A stretch of DNA of 62,591 nucleotides from an uncultured Bacilli bacterium (GTDB taxonomy: Bacteria; Bacillota_I; Bacilli_A; RF39; UBA660): the NCBI GenBank assembly GCA_944364005.1, contig CALVVW010000001.1, positions 1 to 62,591 on the forward strand, in the 5' to 3' direction. Shown in pieces: positions 51,688-59,687 of this stretch (position 1 is its first letter; every line of letters begins with the position of its first letter). The translations under genes and the position numbers were made by a program. The notes beneath the pieces were generated by a model. It was not told where the DNA came from and ran no database searches. It saw only the letters and a program-made list of their open reading frames with translations.

Positions 51688-53031
51688 ATGGCAAAAAAAG
51701 AAACTGAAAAAAAAGAAAAAACTACTGTAGAAGAAAAAGTAGAAAAAAATACTAAGAAAGAAGTAAAAAAAGATACTAAGAAAAATGTTCATGAAGTAGT
51801 TATTAAAATAGATGGTGAAGCTTGGACTAAAGCATTAGATCAAGCATTTAAGAAGAAACAAAAGACTGCTAAAGTGGATGGATTTAGAAAGGGTAAAGTA
51901 CCTAGAGAAATTTATGAAAAACATTTTGGTAAAGAATCTTTATTTATCGATGCAGCTGATAGTGTATTACAAGATGCTTATACTAAAGCAATGGAAGAGT
52001 CTAAGTTAGTTCCAGTTGTTCAACCTGCTGTTGATTTAAAGAGTTTAAGTGAAGATGGAGTTGAGTTTACTTTTAAGATTGTTACTAAACCTGAAGTTAA
52101 GGTTAAAAAATATAAGGGATTAAATATTAAACCTGAAACTGTTGAAGTAACTGAGGAAGAAGTAGAACATGAACTTGGTCATTTATTAGAAAGATATACT
52201 GAATTAGTAACTAAAGAAGATGGTGCTGTAGAAGAAGGTAATGTAGCAGTTATTGACTTTGAAGGATTTAAAGATGGTGTAGCTTTCGATGGTGGAAAGG
52301 GAGAAAATTATTCTTTAGAAATTGGATCTCATACTTTTATTCCTGGATTTGAAGAACAAGTAATTGGAATGAAGACTGGAGAAGAGAAAGATATTGAAGT
52401 TACTTTCCCTGAAGATTATGGTGCTAAGGATTTAGCTGGTGCTAAAGCTACTTTCAAAGTAAAAGTAAATGAAATTAAAGAAAAACAAAAAAGAGAATTA
52501 GATGAAGAGTTCTTTGAAGATTTAGGAATGGAAGGCGTTACTTCTGAAGAGAGTTTGAAAGAAGAAATTAAGAAGAGTATTTCTGCTCAAAAAGAGATGG
52601 ATGCTGAAAATAAATATATTGATGCTATTTTAGAAGGTGTTTCTAAGAATGTTGAAGTAGATATTCCTGAAGAAATGGTAGAAGAAGAAGTTACTCGTCT
52701 AATGAAACGTTTTGAAGAACAAATGAGAATGCAAGGAATTTCTTTAGATTTATATTATCAATTTACTCAGTCAAGTGAAGCTGATCTTAGAAATCAATTA
52801 GAAAAAGAAGCTTATTCTAATGTACTTTATCGTTTAATGTTAGAAGAGATTATGAATCTTGAAAAGATTGAAGTATCTGTAGAAGAAGCAGAAAAAGAGG
52901 CTGAAGAGTTAGCTCGTAAGTATCAAATGGAAAAAGAAGAGTTCTTAAGTCAATTTGGTGGTATTGATATGGTTCAATATGATTTAGAGATGAGAAAGAC
53001 TATTGAATTATTGAAAGAAGCTAATAAGTAA
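51688..53031 (+). CDS. tig: trigger factor (ribosome-bound chaperone and prolyl isomerase)
   Basis: 447 aa. A Lys/Glu-rich N-terminal extension of about 30 residues, unusual in the family, precedes the ribosome-binding domain with its GFRKGKVP signature (about residues 72-79). The FKBP-type isomerase domain follows (about 180-265: VIDFEGF, FIPGFEEQVIGM), then the helical chaperone domain. It guards nascent chains at the ribosome exit. It is monocistronic, with its own promoter and terminator. Confidence 0.94.
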   Translation: MAKKETEKKEKTTVEEKVEKNTKKEVKKDTKKNVHEVVIKIDGEAWTKALDQAFKKKQKTAKVDGFRKGKVPREIYEKHFGKESLFIDAADSVLQDAYTKAMEESKLVPVVQPAVDLKSLSEDGVEFTFKIVTKPEVKVKKYKGLNIKPETVEVTEEEVEHELGHLLERYTELVTKEDGAVEEGNVAVIDFEGFKDGVAFDGGKGENYSLEIGSHTFIPGFEEQVIGMKTGEEKDIEVTFPEDYGAKDLAGAKATFKVKVNEIKEKQKRELDEEFFEDLGMEGVTSEESLKEEIKKSISAQKEMDAENKYIDAILEGVSKNVEVDIPEEMVEEEVTRLMKRFEEQMRMQGISLDLYYQFTQSSEADLRNQLEKEAYSNVLYRLMLEEIMNLEKIEVSVEEAEKEAEELARKYQMEKEEFLSQFGGIDMVQYDLEMRKTIELLKEANK

Positions 53032-53056
53032 GAGAGATTTTTTCTCTCTTTTTTTT
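53030..53056 (+). terminator. terminator of tig
   Basis: AAGAGAGA (53030-53037) pairs with TCTCTCTT (53043-53050) around a five-T loop, with a T-rich tail; it begins at the stop codon. Confidence 0.82.
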
Positions 53057-53086
53057 CGACATTTTTTGGAAAATTTGGTTAATTTC

Positions 53087-53115
53087 TTGAAGTGAATCTT
53101 CTTTTATTATATAAT
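53087..53115 (+). promoter_or_regulatory. sigma-A promoter of lon
   Basis: TTGAAG (53087-53092) and TATAAT (53110-53115), 17-base spacer. No CIRCE or CtsR-type repeat is seen. Confidence 0.72.
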
Positions 53116-53150
53116 AGTAAGCAGTATTAAAACTTGGAGGTGGACTATCT

Positions 53151-55451
53151 ATGAATATGAAAAAACTAGCAGTTTTAGTTTTGAATGATGTAGTAGTCTT
53201 TCCTAATAATGAGGTTCGGATAGAATACGATAATGCTTTTTCTAAGGCTAGTATTGATTATGCAGATTCTACAGAGGATAAATATTTGGTTATTGTTCAA
53301 CCAATTGATAGTGATTATGTTGTTGATGTTACTTCTTTACCTAGTTATGGCGTGTTAGGACAAATTAAGTTTAAATTAAATGTTCCTAATGGTAAGACTA
53401 GGGTGGTAATTTCTGGTATTCAAAGGGTAGAAGTTTCTAATTATTTTTATGAAGATGATTTTTATAAAGCTGATGTTTCAGAAATTCCAGTGGTGTCTGT
53501 TGAGGATGAGAAGAACTATTATTCACTTTTAATGAAGTCTTTAGATAAATATATAGAAAAAGTTCCTTATATGAGTAATGCGATTATTAGTCAGTTAGAT
53601 TCTGTTGAAACATTAGATGAATTGTGTGATGTTATCGGGTCTTTTTTGCCTGTTGATTACGCTAAGAAGAAGCAATATTTATTAACTATTTCTCCTTGTG
53701 ATCGAGCACGCTTATTGATTGAAGATATGAGTGAAGAGTGTAAATTTATTGAGCTTGAACAAAAAATTGAAAATGAAGTTGCTCAAGATATTGAAGAAAG
53801 TCAGAAAGAATATTTTTTACGAGAAAAGCTTAAAGCGATTAAACGTGAGTTGGGAGATATTAATAGTAAAGATGACGAGATTGATAGTTTACGTAAAAAG
53901 CTTTCTAAATTAAAGTGTAATTATAAGGTAAAAGAAAAGATTCGAAGTGAAATTTCTAGATATGAAGCTGTTAGTAGTCATTCTCCTGAGGTTGGTATGA
54001 TTCGTGATTACCTAGATTGGATGCTTCATCTGCCTTGGAATGTCTATACGAAAGATACAAAGGATTTGGCTAAAGTGGAGAGAATATTAAATTCTACTCA
54101 TCATGCTTTAGAAGAAGTAAAATCTCGTATTCTAGAGTATTTGGCAGTGAAACAAAATACGAATAATTTACGTAGTCCTATTCTTTGTCTCGTAGGTCCT
54201 CCAGGTGTTGGTAAGACTTCTTTAGCTCTTAGTATTGCGGAGAGTCTTGGTAGGAAAACGGCTAAAATTAGCGTTGGTGGAATTAATGATGAAGCAGAGA
54301 TTGTAGGACATCGCCGTACATATATTGGTGCAAATCCCGGGCGCATTATTCAAGGAATTCGTAAGGCTGGTACAGCTAATCCTGTTTTTATTATCGATGA
54401 AATTGATAAGATGACGAAGGATATTAAGGGTGATCCTGCTAGTAGTTTATTGGAAGTTTTAGATCCAGAGCAAAATAGTAAATTCTCTGATCATTATATT
54501 GAAGAAGAGTTTGATTTATCTAAAGTGTTATTTATTGCGACTGCTAATTATATTGATCAGATTCCTTATGAACTTCGTGACCGTCTAGAAATTATTGAGT
54601 TAACTAGTTATACGGAATATGAAAAGTTAGATATTGCGAAAAATCATTTGATTCCTAGAGCCTTAGAAGAACACGGACTAACTTCTTTACAAGTTCAGTT
54701 AGATGATGATGCTATCTTTGATATGATTCGGTATTATACGAAAGAGGCGGGTGTACGTGAACTTGATCGTATGATTGCTATGCTATTTAGAAAAATTGTA
54801 AAGAAAACGTTATTAGAACAAGAACAAGTATTTTATCACATTCAGGCTAAAGATTTGGTTTCTTTCTTAGGCAAGCGAAAGTTTAGTTATGAAAAGATGG
54901 GTAAAAGTGCTGATGTTGGAGTTGTTAATGGAATGGCTTATACTTTATTTGGTGGAGATATTTTACCAATTGAAGTGACTAGTTTCTCCGGTAAAGGTGA
55001 ACTTATTCTTACTGGTTCACTAGGAGATGTTATGCAGGAATCTTGTCAGATTGCTTTTAGTTATATAAAAGCTAATCGTGAAATTTTTTCAATAGACTAT
55101 GCTACTTTGTTTGAACATGATATTCATATTCATTTCCCAGAAGGAGCTATTAATAAAGATGGCCCTTCAGCAGGAATTGCTATTACAACGGCATTAATTA
55201 GTTTATTTAAAAATAAAGCCGTAGAGAATGATATTGCCATGACTGGTGAAATTACTTTACGTGGTAAAGTTTTAGAAATTGGTGGTCTTCGTGAGAAAGT
55301 AATTGGAGCACATCGGGCAGGAGTAAGAAAGATATTTTTACCAAAAGATAATGAAAAGGATTTGGATGAGATTCCTGAAGAGGTAAGAAAGGATATGAAG
55401 TTTGTATTTGTTGAACAGTACGAGGAAGTATATCAAAAGATTTTTAAGTAG
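53151..55451 (+). CDS. lon: ATP-dependent protease Lon
   Basis: 766 aa. LON substrate-binding domain (residues 5-190), coiled helical region, AAA+ module with Walker A GPPGVGKTS and Walker B FIIDEIDKM, and the C-terminal peptidase with the Ser673-Lys716 dyad (GPSAG and LREKVIGAHRAG). The hexamer degrades damaged and regulatory proteins in the cytoplasm. The ribosome binding site is GGAGGTGG. The gene is followed after nine bases by an unknown gene in the same operon. The order tig, lon is near that of Bacillus (tig-clpX-lon). Confidence 0.95.
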   Translation: MNMKKLAVLVLNDVVVFPNNEVRIEYDNAFSKASIDYADSTEDKYLVIVQPIDSDYVVDVTSLPSYGVLGQIKFKLNVPNGKTRVVISGIQRVEVSNYFYEDDFYKADVSEIPVVSVEDEKNYYSLLMKSLDKYIEKVPYMSNAIISQLDSVETLDELCDVIGSFLPVDYAKKKQYLLTISPCDRARLLIEDMSEECKFIELEQKIENEVAQDIEESQKEYFLREKLKAIKRELGDINSKDDEIDSLRKKLSKLKCNYKVKEKIRSEISRYEAVSSHSPEVGMIRDYLDWMLHLPWNVYTKDTKDLAKVERILNSTHHALEEVKSRILEYLAVKQNTNNLRSPILCLVGPPGVGKTSLALSIAESLGRKTAKISVGGINDEAEIVGHRRTYIGANPGRIIQGIRKAGTANPVFIIDEIDKMTKDIKGDPASSLLEVLDPEQNSKFSDHYIEEEFDLSKVLFIATANYIDQIPYELRDRLEIIELTSYTEYEKLDIAKNHLIPRALEEHGLTSLQVQLDDDAIFDMIRYYTKEAGVRELDRMIAMLFRKIVKKTLLEQEQVFYHIQAKDLVSFLGKRKFSYEKMGKSADVGVVNGMAYTLFGGDILPIEVTSFSGKGELILTGSLGDVMQESCQIAFSYIKANREIFSIDYATLFEHDIHIHFPEGAINKDGPSAGIAITTALISLFKNKAVENDIAMTGEITLRGKVLEIGGLREKVIGAHRAGVRKIFLPKDNEKDLDEIPEEVRKDMKFVFVEQYEEVYQKIFK

Positions 55452-55460
55452 GTGATATAG

Positions 55461-56117
55461 ATGGCGAAAAAAGATAACCTTAGTCCAGAAGATTTTTTTA
55501 ATATGATACACTTAAAGAGTGCTCTTTATTATTTTTCTGCGGAGGACTTTATAAAATTGTGTCAAGAGGAGAAACAGTATGCTACTGTTCTTGATTCTTC
55601 TATATTACTACTGGAACATGATTTGGGCTTTTTTCGTTTAAATTCTGAGTTTTCAGAGAAGATTTTTAAAGTGATAAATGAGTATCGTTTTCAGTATACT
55701 GATTCTTCTTATGTTCCGGTTGTTAATGAGTTGATTTGTCAATTAAATGAAATTAATTCTGGTAATCAGATAGAACAGAATGCTAAGAAAGAACACTATT
55801 TAAATTGGCAAGAAGAGGTTAGAGATGTTTATTTTGATGATTCAGAGGATTTTCTTAATACGATTGTTGATGATTATTTTGTCTATTTAAAATTTCAGTC
55901 TGACTATGATAAACGGATTCCTAATATTACTATTTATTCTTCTTTAAATTATTTTGCTTATATGTGTCCTGCTGTATTTAGAGATTCTCTTTTTTATCAG
56001 AAATCGATAGATTATTTAGAACATCAGGCAAATAGAGTGATACTTGGAAAAAGTCATAAGAAAGCTATTATTAAGACTAGGGATACTATTTCCCAAGTGA
56101 AAAAGGATTTAAATTAG
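55461..56117 (+). CDS. uncharacterised soluble protein downstream of lon
   Basis: 218 aa, not recognised. Acidic, aromatic-rich and mostly helical by composition, with a basic C-terminus (KSHKKAIIKTRD). No signal or motif. Cotranscribed with lon (nine-base gap, AGGTGAT site), where many Bacilli have engB instead. Ends with a terminator across the stop. Confidence 0.68.
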   Translation: MAKKDNLSPEDFFNMIHLKSALYYFSAEDFIKLCQEEKQYATVLDSSILLLEHDLGFFRLNSEFSEKIFKVINEYRFQYTDSSYVPVVNELICQLNEINSGNQIEQNAKKEHYLNWQEEVRDVYFDDSEDFLNTIVDDYFVYLKFQSDYDKRIPNITIYSSLNYFAYMCPAVFRDSLFYQKSIDYLEHQANRVILGKSHKKAIIKTRDTISQVKKDLN

Positions 56118-56128
56118 GTCCTTTTTTT
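56100..56128 (+). terminator. terminator of the lon operon
   Basis: AAAAAGGA (56100-56107) pairs with TCCTTTTT (56119-56126), 11-base loop, T-rich tail, overlapping the stop codon. Confidence 0.75.
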
Positions 56129-56155
56129 CATATTCTTTTTTTCGTATCATATAAT
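56128..56155 (+). promoter_or_regulatory. possible sigma-E-type sporulation promoter of spoVID
   Basis: TCATATT (56128-56134) and CATATAAT (56148-56155) with 13 bases between match the Bacillus sigma-E pattern (KMATATT, 13-14, CATACAMT) with one mismatch. The same bases can be read as sigma-A (TTCATA, 17, TATAAT). Either way, the transcript would start at or just before the ribosome binding site, leaving a leader of only 10-12 bases. Confidence 0.45.
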
Positions 56156-56172
56156 CTGTTAGGAGGGATGAT

Positions 56173-57081
56173 ATGAGAAAAGTTATTTCTTTTGATAAAG
56201 AGTTAGAATTTAAGACAATGATAGGTGAGATTACTTCAATTTCTTTAGATCAAGATTTGTCATTTCAGGATGAGAGTACTGTCTCTGGTGAATTAGTGGT
56301 ATCGGGTAAATATAAATTGACTGCAGCTTCTAGGTTAGAAGATGATTTTTTATTCCATTTGCCTATGGAAATTGTTCTTACGGAACGGTTAGATTCGCAG
56401 ACTCGTAATGTTACTATTGAAGATTTTCGTTATGAGGTAGAGGATAATGATATTTTACTTTGTCATATTGATTTGCTCGTGGAAGGAGTAGAAATTATTG
56501 ATGATGTAGAAAGTGATTCTAGTGATAGCAGAGAAAATGTTTCTCTTTCTACCGATTCTTCTACTGATGATATTATTGATAGTAGTCATGATGTGAGTAT
56601 TAAAAATGAGTCATCCACGGATGAGATAAGTTCGGTAGAGTCTACTTTGCTAGATTCTTCTTCATCAGGATCTAGTCAAAGAGAAGAGTCATTCATAGAT
56701 GTTACACCAGTAATTTCTTCTAATGTTTCCGATAAGTCAGTAGATGTCGATGTTAATATTTCTGTTAATAATCCTGCTACTGATACTGTGGATACTAATA
56801 CCAATGTCAATACCAATGTAAATTCTGGTGCTAATGGGACAGATACAACTGAGTTAAAAGAGCAAGATGAATCGGATGGAGTAGGGTCATTATTTTCTTC
56901 CTTTAAAGATAGTGATGAGACTTTTGCTACTTATTCTGTTTATATTTTTAGAGCAAATGATACTATAGAAATGATTATGGATAAGTATCAAGTTACTAAA
57001 GAAGAATTGGAAAGTTATAATGATTTATCATCATTAACGATAGGATCTAAAGTAATTATTCCAACACATATTCATGAGTGA
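56173..57081 (+). CDS. spoVID: SpoVID-like spore coat morphogenetic protein with LysM
   Basis: 302 aa. The N-terminal domain (about residues 1-110: EFKTMIGEITSISLDQDLSF, SGELVVSGKYKL) resembles the SpoVID head that binds other coat proteins. A low-complexity Ser/Asp/Asn/Thr linker (110-250) follows, then a C-terminal LysM (about 255-300: YSVYIFRANDTI, YNDLSSLTIGSKVII). In B. subtilis SpoVID directs coat encasement of the forespore. It is followed by ysxE, as in Bacillus. AGGAGG lies six bases before the ATG. Confidence 0.8.
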   Translation: MRKVISFDKELEFKTMIGEITSISLDQDLSFQDESTVSGELVVSGKYKLTAASRLEDDFLFHLPMEIVLTERLDSQTRNVTIEDFRYEVEDNDILLCHIDLLVEGVEIIDDVESDSSDSRENVSLSTDSSTDDIIDSSHDVSIKNESSTDEISSVESTLLDSSSSGSSQREESFIDVTPVISSNVSDKSVDVDVNISVNNPATDTVDTNTNVNTNVNSGANGTDTTELKEQDESDGVGSLFSSFKDSDETFATYSVYIFRANDTIEMIMDKYQVTKEELESYNDLSSLTIGSKVIIPTHIHE

Positions 57082-57955
57082 TTTGAAAGTTAGAAGATGT
57101 TTTTATATTCATGGAGAAAAAGTTATTGATACTTCGGAAGGAGAATTTTTAGTTACTCCTAAGTGTAATGATAAACTTAAAATATTTGATTATTTAGAAA
57201 AAAAAGATTTTCCTTTCTTTTTGCCTATGAGAAATTCTACCTCTGATTCTTATGAGGTTTATCCATATGTTGACGATGGTATGGAAGCTGCTGATAAAGC
57301 TGTTGATTTGATTTATGTTTTAAGCTTATTACATATTAAAACTACGTCTTATCGGGAAGTTCAGATGGATTCTATTAAAGAAATTTATGAAAAAGTATTA
57401 CAGCAGATTGATAATTTGAATGAGTACTATCATCAATTACAAGATGAAATTGAAGAACATATTTACATGGCTCCTGATGAATATTTGTTAATTCGTAATA
57501 TTAGTTTGTTATATGAGAATTTAAATTTAGCTAGAGAATATTTAAATCAGTGGATGGAACTGAAAAAAGACGCGATTAAAGAAAGAGTGGTTTTTCTACA
57601 TAAACAGCCCTCTCTTTCTAATTTTGTTGATTTTAAGACACCATATTTTATTCATTGGGATTTGTCAGAAAAAGGATATCCTATTTATGATTTTTTATAT
57701 TTTTATCAAAATCATTATTTGGATTTAGAAATGAATTCTTTATTTGATCTTTATCAAAGTAGGTTTTTATATACTCCTGATGAGAGAGCTTTGTTATTTT
57801 GTTTGTTGCTGTTGGATTTAAAAATTGAGCTTTCTTGTGATCATTATCAGAATACTATTTTAGTACATCATCATATTTTATATTCTGCTAAGGTAAGAGA
57901 GTTTGTGTTAAAACAAAATCAAGAAAATCAAGAAACAAATGAGAACAAATTCTAG
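57074..57955 (+). CDS. ysxE: YsxE/CotS-like kinase-fold spore coat protein
   Basis: 293 aa. The layout is that of aminoglycoside-phosphotransferase-like coat proteins: an N-terminal strand region, a helical middle and a late pattern YFIHWDLSEKGYPIYDFLYFY that stands where the catalytic/metal DxD segment lies. Key kinase residues are not clear, so it may be non-catalytic. It overlaps spoVID by eight bases, lacks its own ribosome binding site and is probably translated by coupling. Confidence 0.72.
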   Translation: MSDLKVRRCFYIHGEKVIDTSEGEFLVTPKCNDKLKIFDYLEKKDFPFFLPMRNSTSDSYEVYPYVDDGMEAADKAVDLIYVLSLLHIKTTSYREVQMDSIKEIYEKVLQQIDNLNEYYHQLQDEIEEHIYMAPDEYLLIRNISLLYENLNLAREYLNQWMELKKDAIKERVVFLHKQPSLSNFVDFKTPYFIHWDLSEKGYPIYDFLYFYQNHYLDLEMNSLFDLYQSRFLYTPDERALLFCLLLLDLKIELSCDHYQNTILVHHHILYSAKVREFVLKQNQENQETNENKF

Positions 57956-58120
57956 TAATAATATAATAGCATTGAGTCTTGTAGTTATAAAAATGAGTAG
58001 GATGATTTGATAGAATATTATAATTATTGTTGCGATAATACTTAGAAGATATAATAGACTATTTCTTCTTTTTTGTTTGCAATAACTACATCTACAGAAG
58101 AGATTATGTTTTGTTTTCAT
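57908..58120 (-). CDS. small membrane protein with a CxCxxC motif
   Basis: 70 aa. The basic start has FCRCSYCKQKRR, a possible metal-binding knuckle, followed by two hydrophobic helices (about residues 21-45 and 48-70). A good ribosome binding site (AGGTGAT) precedes the ATG on the minus strand. It overlaps the end of ysxE by 48 bases, convergent. No usable promoter with correct spacing is seen. Unknown function. Confidence 0.5.
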   Translation of the reverse strand: MKTKHNLFCRCSYCKQKRRNSLLYLLSIIATIIIIFYQIILLIFITTRLNAIILLLEFVLICFLIFLILF

Positions 58121-58159
58121 TTTATCACCTATTATAATGTATGCAGTTTGTTTTTTAGG

Positions 58160-58188
58160 TTGACAAAGCCATTTATTTTTACTATAAT
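58160..58188 (+). promoter_or_regulatory. consensus sigma-A promoter of the fur/perR gene
   Basis: TTGACA (58160-58165) and TATAAT (58183-58188), 17-base spacer: perfect hexamers. Confidence 0.92.
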
Positions 58189-58193
58189 GTTAT

Positions 58194-58208
58194 TGATAAT
58201 TATTATCA
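58194..58208. promoter_or_regulatory. Fur-type operator (7-1-7 inverted repeat)
   Basis: TGATAAT-T-ATTATCA is an exact 15-base match to the Bacillus Fur box and lies over the expected transcription start, so binding would block the promoter. PerR boxes have T instead of G at the second position. This predicts autoregulation. Confidence 0.85.
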
Positions 58209-58221
58209 TTAAGGAAGGCTT

Positions 58222-58599
58222 ATGAATACGAGAAATACAAAGCAAAAAGAGATTATTTTAAATACTTTAAGGCAGATGCATAGTCATCCAACGATTATGG
58301 ATTTATATGAAATGGTTCAGAAAGTAGATCCTTCTATTGGACAAGCTACTGTTTATAGAAATGTATCTAAGTTAGTAGAAGAAGGTTTAGTTATGAAGAT
58401 TCCAACTAATGATGGTGTGGATCACTATGATGGAGACTGTACAAATCATTATCATTTTATATGTCAAAAGTGTCATAAATTGTATGATTTACATGATGAA
58501 AACTTTCCATCTGTTTTGCAAAAAGTAGAAAAAAATAATCATTTTAAGGTAAACCGTGTTCATCTTATTCTGGAAGGAATTTGTCATGAATGCGAATAG
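58222..58599 (+). CDS. Fur/PerR family metal-dependent repressor
   Basis: 125 aa. Winged helix (SIGQATVYRNVSKLVEEGLV), then the dimerisation domain. Structural zinc CxxC pairs are CQKC and CHEC. Regulatory metal ligands of PerR align: His in SHPTIMD, Asp in DHYDGD, HYH, and Asp in LYDLHDE. The last is Glu in typical Fur, so residue-wise this looks like PerR, a peroxide sensor, although the operator is Fur-type. The next gene is rubrerythrin, a usual PerR target. I call it Fur/PerR without deciding. Confidence 0.9.
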   Translation: MNTRNTKQKEIILNTLRQMHSHPTIMDLYEMVQKVDPSIGQATVYRNVSKLVEEGLVMKIPTNDGVDHYDGDCTNHYHFICQKCHKLYDLHDENFPSVLQKVEKNNHFKVNRVHLILEGICHECE

Positions 58600-58641
58600 C
58601 AGTTTGTCTTCTTTACTGTTTTAATAATTATGCAGGAATGC

Positions 58642-58670
58642 TTGATATACTTAGTAGTTTATGTTACTAT
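58642..58670 (+). promoter_or_regulatory. promoter of rubrerythrin
   Basis: TTGATA (58642-58647) and TACTAT (58665-58670), 17-base spacer. No clear Fur or PerR box overlaps it. Confidence 0.5.
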
Positions 58671-58736
58671 ACAGGTGATAAGTATATTAGGGATTTGTTC
58701 CTTTAATATAAAATAAATAAGAAAGAAGGTATTTTA

Positions 58737-59279
58737 ATGGAATTAAAAGGTTCTAAAACAGAACAAAATTTAATGACTGCATTTGCAGGAGAAAGTCAAG
58801 CTAGAAATAAATATACTTTTTATGCTAGTAAAGCTCGTAAAGATGGTTATGAACAATTAGCTGCTATCTTTGAAGAGACTGCTAATAATGAAAAAGAGCA
58901 TGCTAAACTATGGTTTAAGGAATTACATGGTGGAGAAATTCCTGCTACAACAATTAACTTAGAAGATGCTGCTGCTGGTGAAAACTATGAGTGGACAGAT
59001 ATGTATAAGAGTTTTGCAGAGACTGCTAGAGAAGAAGGATTTACAAGACTTGCTACATTATTTGAAAAAGTTGGCGAGATTGAAAAGGAACATGAGAAGA
59101 GATACTTAACATTACTTCAGAATATTAAAGATGATAGAGTATTTAAGAAAGATGGAGACAAAATCTGGGTATGCCGTAATTGTGGATATGTTTATACTGG
59201 AAAAGAAGCTCTTGCAGTTTGTCCTGTTTGTGCTCATCCACAAAGCTTTATGGAAGTTAAAGCTGACAATTACGAATAA
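58737..59279 (+). CDS. rbr: rubrerythrin
   Basis: 180 aa. A four-helix diiron domain with the two ExxH-type motifs ([10 protein letters not shown] and [10 protein letters not shown]) and the paired carboxylates ([18 protein letters not shown]) is followed by a C-terminal rubredoxin domain with two CxxC knuckles (VCRNCGY and VCPVCAHP). It reduces hydrogen peroxide in anaerobes, fitting an oxygen-sensitive gut-type bacterium. AAGAAGG precedes the start. It follows the Fur/PerR gene with its own promoter and terminator. Confidence 0.95.
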   Translation: MELKGSKTEQNLMTAFAGESQARNKYTFYASKARKDGYEQLAAIFEETANNEKEHAKLWFKELHGGEIPATTINLEDAAAGENYEWTDMYKSFAETAREEGFTRLATLFEKVGEIEKEHEKRYLTLLQNIKDDRVFKKDGDKIWVCRNCGYVYTGKEALAVCPVCAHPQSFMEVKADNYE

Positions 59280-59298
59280 TTTTTATTACTTGATTATG

Positions 59299-59328
59299 AA
59301 ATCTGCACGTTATGGTGTAGATTTTTTT
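59299..59328 (+). terminator. terminator of rubrerythrin
   Basis: AAATCTGCAC (59299-59308) pairs with GTGTAGATTT (59315-59324, one G-T pair), six-base loop, T7 tail. Confidence 0.82.
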
Positions 59329-59626
59329 ATGCTAGTTTATTTTGTTGTGCTAAGTAGTATAGATATGAAAAGGTACTGGCGAAAATAATTACACTATTGA
59401 TAAGTCTTCTCTCTTGAGTATTAGGGATGGTTTGTTCTGTGATGTATATGCAAAGTAGTGTGATTATTGTAATTGTCCATCCTAGTTTTTGTAAGTTTTT
59501 TTGCTGCGTGTTGTAGGAATTCTTTAAAAGGTTGTTTCCATAGTTAATAAATATGATGACCAGTCCTATGCTTATAATTGTCCAGGATAGAAATGTTTGA
59601 TTATTGAGTAATGCGTTTTGTTTCAT
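59327..59626 (-). CDS. small three-helix membrane protein, possibly leaderless
   Basis: 99 aa with three hydrophobic segments (about residues 12-28, 48-64 and 75-92). On the minus strand TATACT (59637-59632) ends five bases before the ATG and there is no ribosome binding site, so the mRNA would start at the ATG itself. The 3' end meets the rubrerythrin terminator. Not recognised; a chance open frame is possible. Confidence 0.45.
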   Translation of the reverse strand: MKQNALLNNQTFLSWTIISIGLVIIFINYGNNLLKNSYNTQQKNLQKLGWTITIITLLCIYITEQTIPNTQERRLINSVIIFASTFSYLYYLAQQNKLA

Positions 59627-59658
59627 ATTCTAGTATATGTCGAAAAGGGTGATTGTTA

Positions 59659-59667
59659 TGTTATAAT
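59659..59667 (+). promoter_or_regulatory. extended -10 of the RlhA-like gene
   Basis: TGTTATAAT gives an extended -10 with perfect TATAAT (59662-59667); no good -35 is seen. Confidence 0.5.
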
Positions 59668-59687
59668 AGTACTGGTGGTGATGTTTC

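Noticed and set aside
58131..58143. Sigma-K/E-like or sigma-A promoter (CATACATTA or TATAAT on the minus strand) for the CxCxxC protein gene
   Set aside because: Transcription from it would start inside the AGGTGAT ribosome binding site, and no -35 with correct spacing is present.
58599..58640. Terminator after the Fur/PerR gene
   Set aside because: AGCAGT/ACTGTT forms at most six pairs with G-T pairs and a ten-base loop; too weak to call.
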